Shown here piece by piece: positions 57,301-64,000 of a DNA stretch of 64,000 nucleotides (position 1 is its first letter; every line of letters begins with the position of its first letter). Origin of the DNA: Calycina herbarum (taxonomy: Eukaryota > Ascomycota > Leotiomycetes > Helotiales > Pezizellaceae); NCBI GenBank assembly GCA_001414485.1, contig LLEY01000018.1, positions 372,001 through 436,000 on the forward strand, in the 5' to 3' direction. The position numbers were made by a program, and so were the translations under genes. The notes under the pieces are model-generated. The model made no database searches, was not told the origin of the DNA, and saw nothing but the letters and a program-made list of their open reading frames with translations.

Positions 57301-58020
57301 TCGACCAGGGTATAGAAGTGTTCTCTCTTTACCTTCTAGATTTCCTGCCTTAGACTCTTATAAAGAGTCTTTAAGGCTTATACGCTCGTGTTAAGCCTTT
57401 ATACCTGCCTTGCCTCGGTAGCCGCCGTCTAGCACTTCTTATTCTACTAGGGGTATTCGAACCCGTGTCCGAGCCCTCGCTTAGCGCTACTAAGATATAC
57501 GCTATATACGCTCTTAGTAATAAATCCTGCTAGGGCCTCTAGCGAGTCCGAGTCTAGTTACTCTATAAGTTTATAAAGCTATTAAGTTTTAAGCTTTCCT
57601 TAAAGAGTTATCTTAAAGGTTTTAACGTTAAGAGAGCTAAGCTTAAGAGAGAGGTCCTTTATAGTTAAGTTTTCTATATATAGAAGTCGAGTAAGAAGTA
57701 GGAAGTAGTTAGAGCTATACTTAAATATAAGGTTAACCTTAGTAGTAGCCCCTCTCTAGTAGAGGTTATTAGAGTAGAAGGCTAGGTCGAGGGTGTTACT
57801 AAGGTTATAAGTTCGCGTACTAGGAGAGGTAGAGAGCTATAGCCCTCTATCCTCTATCTAGTTAATAAGCGAGGAGGACTATATACTTTCCTACCTTAGA
57901 AAGTCTAGCTACTAGAGTTAGCTCTTTAGGTTAAAGTCGCTAGCTATTAGAGTATTAGTTATAAGGATATATACTAAGCTAAGAACATAGTTAACAGCCT
58001 CTCCTACTCTCTTAGCACCT
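54328..58020 (-). mobile_element. 5'-truncated Tad-type LINE (non-LTR retrotransposon)
   Basis: On the minus strand the element ends in a (TAAA)n tail, seen on the plus strand as TTTATTTATTTATTTA at 54,331-54,350. Reading 5' to 3' on the minus strand, one finds the second half of an endonuclease domain at 57,800-58,000 (ASDFNL, EDRG, NTLDLAF). Next is reverse transcriptase at about 56,250-56,900, with a GS(stop)GSPIS-like motif and an intact YVDD at 56,360-56,349. RNase H lies at about 55,050-55,480 (AEAKAALHSLE, NEIADKATG). A C-terminal region follows (HGDFTAYH) where the zinc-binding cysteines are lost. ORF1 and the endonuclease N-terminus are missing, as expected for 5' truncation. Many TAG/TAA stops indicate RIP. 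The 5' boundary is approximate. Confidence 0.85.
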
Positions 58021-58201
58021 AGAGGGTATTACGAATCACGTTTACGTAGTAAGTAGTCTAGACAGCGCTCTAATAAGACAAGGTATAACATCTAGGAAGA
58101 GAAGGTAGCATAGGAGAAAATCAGTAGTACGAAGGCATTTAAGGGTTTCAGGATTTCACTGTTGTAAGACTGTTAGAAGTTACATATGGTTATATAACGT
58201 A

Positions 58202-58267
58202 ATCGCCTACATCGCTCTAATCGCTGTAATCGCGAGCGACGCGAGCGATGCGAGCGATGAAGGCGAT
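58202..58267. repeat. GC-rich hairpin in the gypsy 5' LTR/leader
   Basis: Arms 58202-58217 and 58252-58267 are inverted copies differing at one base (ATCGCCTACATCGCTC versus ATCGCCTTCATCGCTC when complemented). The loop itself holds GCGAGCGAY repeats that can pair with TCGCT units. It is the only GC-rich island in a very AT-rich element. Confidence 0.75.
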
Positions 58268-59351
58268 GTACTTAGAGAACGAGGGCTTTATATAGAACTA
58301 GCATATCTGCTATTAGATAGAAGCTTCGTACTTAACTTTAGTTATTAATCTTATTATCTTATTTAACATCTTTAATATAAGTAATAAGTTTACTTCTAAG
58401 TAAACAACCTAGTATATTTATACTTCTTACTATATACTAACTAGTAAGACTTAGTTACCTTTGTTTAGTTAGTTTAAGTTTCGTTATACTTTAAGCACTC
58501 TACTTAGAAGTAAGATTACTACTATATTAACAATCTCTTCTACTCTGAAAACTACTCTACTAAAGCTAGCTGTAGCCTCTCTAGTTACGCTAGTTACTAC
58601 TCTCTATAAGAAAGTGATACTTCTAATTCTAAAGCTGTTTAATAGCTTACCTAAGAAACTAGCTAAGTTTTTAATAAAAGCTTTCCTCTACTTAAACTTT
58701 TATTATACTTAGTTTAGAAATAAAACTAACTAGGTTATATAGTTGTCTACTCGTCTTAAAGAGGTAGCTTATAACTGGTTAGAACTATATTTAGAAGACT
58801 ATTAGGCGAATAAAACAACTAAGAGAAAAGTCTCTCTTTAAATATTTAAGAAAATAAGAGATTTGTTTGAGAATATTTAAGAGTTTAAGAACGGAATTAA
58901 CTAGGCTTTTAAGGATATTAATATAAAGAAAAAAGCAGTTAAAGCTTTATATATACTTAAGTAAAAGAGTTTAGCTACTAAATATGCTTTATAATTTTAA
59001 TAATACTCTATATAGATAGAATAGAATAACAAGGTATTATATAAATAATTCTATTATAGACTTAAGAATAATATTAAGAATAAACTTACTTAAGAAGATT
59101 TTCTAGATATATTAAATAAATTAATAAATAATATAATTAAAATTAATAACTATATCTATAAAAGGAATCTAGAAAAGAAAGGAAGTTATAGTTATTAATA
59201 TAGAAAAAGTAGATAAAAAGATTATAAAGATCCTATAGAAATCAACGCTACTTAGAAATTATAGGTTCTAAGAAAGAAATCTAAGAAAGAAAACTCTTAG
59301 AAAGAAGGACTATTCTAGAAAGAAAGAAATTACTAATATAAGTAGAATTTA

Positions 59352-59393
59352 TATTACTTATATAGTCTATCTAGCTATAGAGTAAACGAGTAT
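59352..59393 (+). pseudogene. gag zinc knuckle with all four ligands mutated to tyrosine
   Basis: The frame reads Y-x2-Y-x4-Y-x4-Y, exactly the CCHC spacing. The Tyr codons are at 59352, 59361, 59376 and 59391. TGT/TGC to TAT/TAC (G to A) and CAT to TAT (C to T) explain all four changes, a signature of RIP. Confidence 0.8.
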
Positions 59394-62300
59394 ACTAAGA
59401 AGAAGGACTTAAAAGAGAAAAAGTAAGTTAATACTATAGTCTGAAAAGAAGTAGCTTTACTTAATAAAATTAAACTTACGGATTTAGAACTTAAAGCTAG
59501 AGGATATAGAACATAGGTTAAAGATAATAAGAAAGGCGATGTTTAAAACACCGATAATAATAGAAGTCTACTTTTTAAAGAATATTACGATATAATAGAC
59601 GCCTTAGATATAGTAGTAGGCGCTATATATTTATAATTAAATATATAATCCGAGGTAGGAAATACGTTACCTATTTAAGTAGAATATAAATTACTACTCT
59701 TAACTAGTTCTTTAGAGTTATTAGACTTATTATCTAGTTTAGAAGAGGAAGTTTAAGATATAGGCTCTAGTATAAGAGAAACCTAGACGTTTATAAGAAT
59801 ATTTAAGTAAGGAAATCGCTAGGTATATATAGATAACTAGAAACTAGACTTCTAGAGCCTTTATATAATATAAGGAATTAACCTAACTCTCTTAATAATA
59901 TATACTATTAAAAGAGAAGACTATAAGATAATAACTTTAGTTAGTCTAATTACTAGTTAAGAAACTATTAAAGGAAAAGAACTTAAGTATAGTTAATAAT
60001 AAGTTAAAAGACCTAGTTATTCTAAAGTAGAAGACGTATAGAGAGTCTATAACGTTTAGAAAGAAACTAGCTTATAGTTATAGTAAGTTCTAACTAGATT
60101 CTAAGAACGAATTAAGATAGCTTTTCTTAAGATAATATCTAAAAAGTATATACTAGAGGAATTCGGATATTATATTATAGTTATACTAATTAAGAATAAT
60201 AATAGGATAATATTTAGGAAGTATAGTTCGCCTAAACTATTTAGTATACTCTTCTAAGAACGACGAGAATTTAATATATTTAAATAAGTAGAGTTAGAAC
60301 TAGAAGAATATTATTTCCTATTTATAAGAGAGTTATAGTTTCTAGAAGTAATATAGGAAATAACTGTATATTAGATTAGATACGTACTAAGTACTACTAT
60401 AGATTAGATATTAGAAAAAAGGTTTAAGAGAACCTTACCTAAACCTAATAGAATAGTGAAATATTACTAGATATACGAAGTAGCTTTGTCTAATATAGAT
60501 AGAGTAGTATTTTTTCCTTAGTCTTAGATTAGAGTAGTTAGAGAAAAGAATTTAAGAGACTATATATTTAGAGTTTATTATATAAAATTAGAGATATATA
60601 CTACTTTAGAAGAAAAGTAGTTAGTAGTAACTATAGAAGTATAAGAGAAAAAGTTATAAGTTATAATTAACTTAGAAGTAATAGATAACTTTATTTCTTT
60701 AATAGCTTTAAGAAAGCTAAACGTTCTAATTAAGAGAATAAAACTATACTAATTAGAAGTAGTTAATAGAATAGATATCGTATACTAAAATAAGATTATT
60801 AATTAGTAAACTATTCTAATAAAAACTAATATTAAAGAATACTATTTAGATATATAATTTAATATTATTAAGATAGAAAGTAAGGAAGTAATACTTAGTA
60901 TACTATAGATTTAAGAATATAATCTAGATATCGACTAGAAGGCTAGAATAGTAACGTTTAGCTAATATAAATACATAGGTTTGTATTTATAACTATTAGA
61001 TTAGAATAAGGTTAGTGCTACCTCTTTAAATACGCTAGGACACCTTACCTAGGGTTCTCTATAGGTTAGCTAGACTACTAATAATAAAATACCTATATAG
61101 TATAGAGAATTTAGAGCTTTATTCGACAACCTAGAAGACTTAAGAGCCTTATTAGAACATCGCTTATAAGATTATAAGATTAAACTAAAAGAGGGTTATA
61201 ACCTTAGAAAACAGAAGCTTTAATTATATAACTAGAAAAACTTATAGAGAATAGAAAGTTATATAAAGGAAGGTATTAAGAAGAGATATATTAGAAAATC
61301 TAAGTTACTAATTATCTTAAATATACTTATTATTAAGAAAAAGAATAACCTAGATAGAAGAGTATATACTAATTACTAAGAAGTAAATTATACTATAGTT
61401 AAGGACGCTTATCTATTACCTAGTAGCTAATACTTATAGGATAATTTAGGTAGAGTAGTATAATTTATAAAATTAGATTAATAAAATACTTATAAACTTA
61501 TATAAATAAAAGTTAGAAACGAATAGAAAACGACATTTGCCTTACTATTAGACCTCTACGAATATATAGTTATACTATTTAAACTACTATATAACGTACT
61601 AGCTATATATTAGAGATAAAATAATAATATTCTAAGAGATCTTCTAAGAGTAATAGTAATCTATTATCTAGATAATATTCTAATCTTCTTAGAAAAAGAA
61701 AAAGAATATAAGAGATATATTAAAGAAGTTTTATAATAACTTATAAAAGTAAACTCTCGATTAAAACTCTTAAAATACGAGTTTAGAGTAACTTAAACAC
61801 TTTTTCTAAGCTAGGTATTCAGCTTAGAGAAAATAGAAATAGATCTAGTAAAGATCTAAAATATTCTAAACTAGAAATCACCTTAAAATATAAAGAATAT
61901 ACAGTCCTTTCTTAGATTTATAAACTTTTGTCGCTCTTTTATTAGAGATTATATAAAGATTACTAAACTAATATTAGAACTAGTTAAGAAAGCTATTAAG
62001 TTCGTCTAGAATAAACAGGCTAAGAATACTTTTTAAAAGCTTAAGATGAAATTTATAGAAAAACCTATTTTATACGATTTTAACATAGACAAGCCTAGTA
62101 TAGTAGAAATAGATATCTTAGACATAGTAGTAGAAGCGGTCTACTTATAACTAAATAATAAAGAGAAACTTATATCTATTATATATTATTCTAAAACATT
62201 TAATCTAATATAATAAAACTATAGTATATTTAATAAAGAATTACTTACTATAGTACTAGCTTTAGAATATTAGAGGATCTACCTTTAGAGTATTAGATAC

Positions 62301-63005
62301 CTAGTAATAGTACTTACTAATTACTTAAATCTAAAAACGTTTACAACAACTAAGAAACTCGTTACTAGGCGCCTAGCTAGGTAGTTTAAAACTTTAGCCG
62401 GATTTAAGATAATTATTCGATATATTAGTAGTACGAGTAATACTCGAGCTAATACTCTTAGTAGGAAACCTAGTTATAAGAATAATAAGAAAAATATTAA
62501 TATAGTAATATTAAAGTATAATAAGAATAGTAATTTAGTATCTATAGTATATAAGATTACGTTTATAATATAAGATAAAGACTTTTAAAGAAATAAGATT
62601 TAGAAAGCTTAGGAAAGAGCTCGTTCTAATTTAGCCTTATAGGCGGAAGTAGAAGGACTAACGCTAAATAGAAAAGATTTTATAGATATATATTAAGTTA
62701 TAAATAATTAGAATAATAAGAAATAATATAGGAATAGAAAACTTTAGGTTTCTAATTTATATATAAAAGAATTTATTAAGAAATACTATTTAGCGTCTAC
62801 TTATAGATATTAGAGAATTCGTCGAACTCTCTAGAAGATAAAATAATATTACTATATTAATAGAGTGTTAAAAGTAGTTAAGGAAGTAATAGTAGAATAT
62901 AATACCTATACTAGGAATAAGACTTTCTACTATACTTCTTATAGATAGATAAATACTACTCTAATACTATAAATACCTTAGAAATTAATATCTATAGATT
63001 TTATA

Positions 63006-64000
63006 ACGTGGTATACCAGGACCTCGTGATTATTAGGACCTTGTGAATTTTTTCCTACTCTACTACTTTAAAATATAATAAAACTACTATAACATATTAA
63101 ATTAATTAAAACTACTCAGAATCTAATAAACTAGATATATCTACAACTTCTTAACACGTCCGTGTATTATAACTAGTTTTTCTATAAGTACTATAACGTC
63201 GCTAAGTCGTTTATCCTTCATCTTCTCTACCCTCCCTAGAGCGCTTATTACGTCGAACCTGCTCCTCCGTATTCTTCTAAGCTAATCCGTCCTATGTATC
63301 CTCTATAGTAAGTATACCTCCTTCTTAGACACAGGTATTTTTAGCCCTCCGGCGTTTACTAAGGGCTTTATTTACTATTCGAAGTATATAGACCTTAGCT
63401 AATAAGAGGGTTACCTTATAAGCTAATCGCTCTATACCTTTTGCTAATAAAGCGATTGTCTAGAAAATAGGTGTTAGCGAGCTTCCTTAGTAACGAGTAA
63501 TACGATCCTTAATAAGAGTTGATTACGAAAGAGCTTTAGAAGGGTTATAAGAAGTCTAGGAGACTTAAGAGGTAGCGTCGGTAGAGGGGGGTCCGGTAGG
63601 TGTAGGAGTCTATAACTTAATATTAAGCTTTAAGATTACAGTCTAGGGTTCTAGAGGCACTAGACTAGCTCTACAGAACCTAGCTTTAGCGTTTTAGGTT
63701 ATTATTAACTGGTTATAGGCTATATAAAACATAAGAAAGAACTCGACCTTAGTAATATAGTTTATATAAGCCTTGATAAAGGTCTTGATTTAACGCTCAT
63801 ATATATGTTTAAGAATACTAAAACACCTAACGTCGAGTGGCTAGGTTAGATAAGACGAATAAGGAGGTAGACAAAGAGTAATAATATTATATAACTTGTA
63901 ATACTCTTAGAATACTACTGATTTATAACTCTTATACCTATCTAGAACTAACATTCGATATAGCCCTTTTATATAACTACGAGTATACTTATTAAAGTGT
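63006..64000 (-). mobile_element. pogo-A copy 3, nested in gypsy, cut by the window end
   Basis: Starts with ACGTGGTATACCAGGACC after a TA at 63004-63005, and matches the pogo-A terminal repeat with a few C-to-T changes (second 13-mer now TAGGACCTTGTGA). The interior corresponds to the 3' part of the transposase in reverse orientation, about 330 codons, also full of stops. The element continues past the right edge of the window. Confidence 0.88.

Larger units (their letters stand above)
58171..63005 (+). mobile_element. Ty3/gypsy LTR retrotransposon, RIP-degraded and interrupted
   Basis: Plus-strand element extremely rich in TA and poor in CA. A probable 5' LTR starts TGTTAGAAGTTACA near 58,171; its right edge is not clear. 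A gag relic (about 58,550-59,400) ends in a zinc knuckle. Pol follows, with reverse transcriptase at about 61,330-61,700 (YLDD now YLDN at 61,665-61,676), RNase H with LRFINFCRSFI and YSKTFN at about 61,890-62,300, the pre-integrase DALSRKP-like end (NTLSRKP) at about 62,450, and the integrase zinc-binding and core start at about 62,800-63,005. A pogo element then interrupts it. No 3' LTR lies inside the window. All coding is destroyed by stops. Confidence 0.85.

Noticed and set aside
57425..57490. TTCGAACCC-like tRNA T-loop motif
   Set aside because: No matching acceptor stem, D-arm or anticodon arm around it; it lies inside the LINE coding region. I found no convincing tRNA or rRNA gene in the window.

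Overview
The window looks like nuclear DNA of a filamentous ascomycete. Genes are split by 45-95 bp introns with GT-AG ends and CTAAC/CTGAC-like branch sites, are mostly monocistronic, and encode typical fungal secreted and cell-wall enzymes. The repeats carry heavy C-to-T / G-to-A damage: CAG, CAA, CGA and TGG codons have become stops, as expected from repeat-induced point mutation (RIP). A Leotiomycete of the Botrytis/Sclerotinia type is my best guess, but that is inference.

Layout. 1-4.6 kb: AT-rich, with two decayed gene relics. 4.6-6.5 kb: a complete but dead Fot1/pogo DNA transposon (pogo-A copy 1). 6.6-8.0 kb: a short secreted tyrosinase (-). 11.8-13.6 kb: a sugar/quinate-type MFS transporter (+). 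14.5-15.2 kb: a small heat-shock protein (+) behind heat-shock elements. 16-22 kb: small or possibly broken genes, several for small membrane proteins, among local duplications. 22.6-23.5 kb: a STAND/PigL-type N-terminal-domain protein (-) whose 3' end runs into degenerate AT-rich DNA. 24.2-24.7 kb: a small single-pass membrane protein (-). 26.4-31.4 kb: a GH114 galactosaminidase (Ega3-like) followed by an Agd3-like polysaccharide deacetylase (+). 32.5-35.1 kb: a multidomain GH13 alpha-amylase (-). 36.1-37.2 kb: an intradiol ring-cleavage dioxygenase (+). 38.5 kb: a small secreted cysteine-containing protein (+). 41.7-42.9 kb: an AA9 lytic polysaccharide monooxygenase with CBM1 (+). 43.7-44.4 kb: a Harbinger-like MITE. 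44.7-46.5 kb: a second pogo-type element (pogo-B) with different terminal motifs. 47.8-52.6 kb: a LaeA-like methyltransferase (-) and an O-methyltransferase (+), divergently arranged. 54.3 kb to the end: an AT-rich transposon graveyard with a 5'-truncated Tad-type LINE (-), a Ty3/gypsy element (+) and a third pogo copy (-) inserted into the gypsy integrase.

How genes may work together. The GH114 and Agd3-like genes match two neighbours of the Aspergillus galactosaminogalactan cluster: one cuts and the other deacetylates the same polymer. The other cluster genes are not in this window. The tyrosinase, dioxygenase, amylase and AA9 enzyme suit a plant-associated or saprotrophic life. The two methyltransferases suggest, but do not prove, a small secondary-metabolism locus; no backbone synthase is present here.

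All exon models were built by hand from splice signals, reading phase and family similarity. No searches were run.
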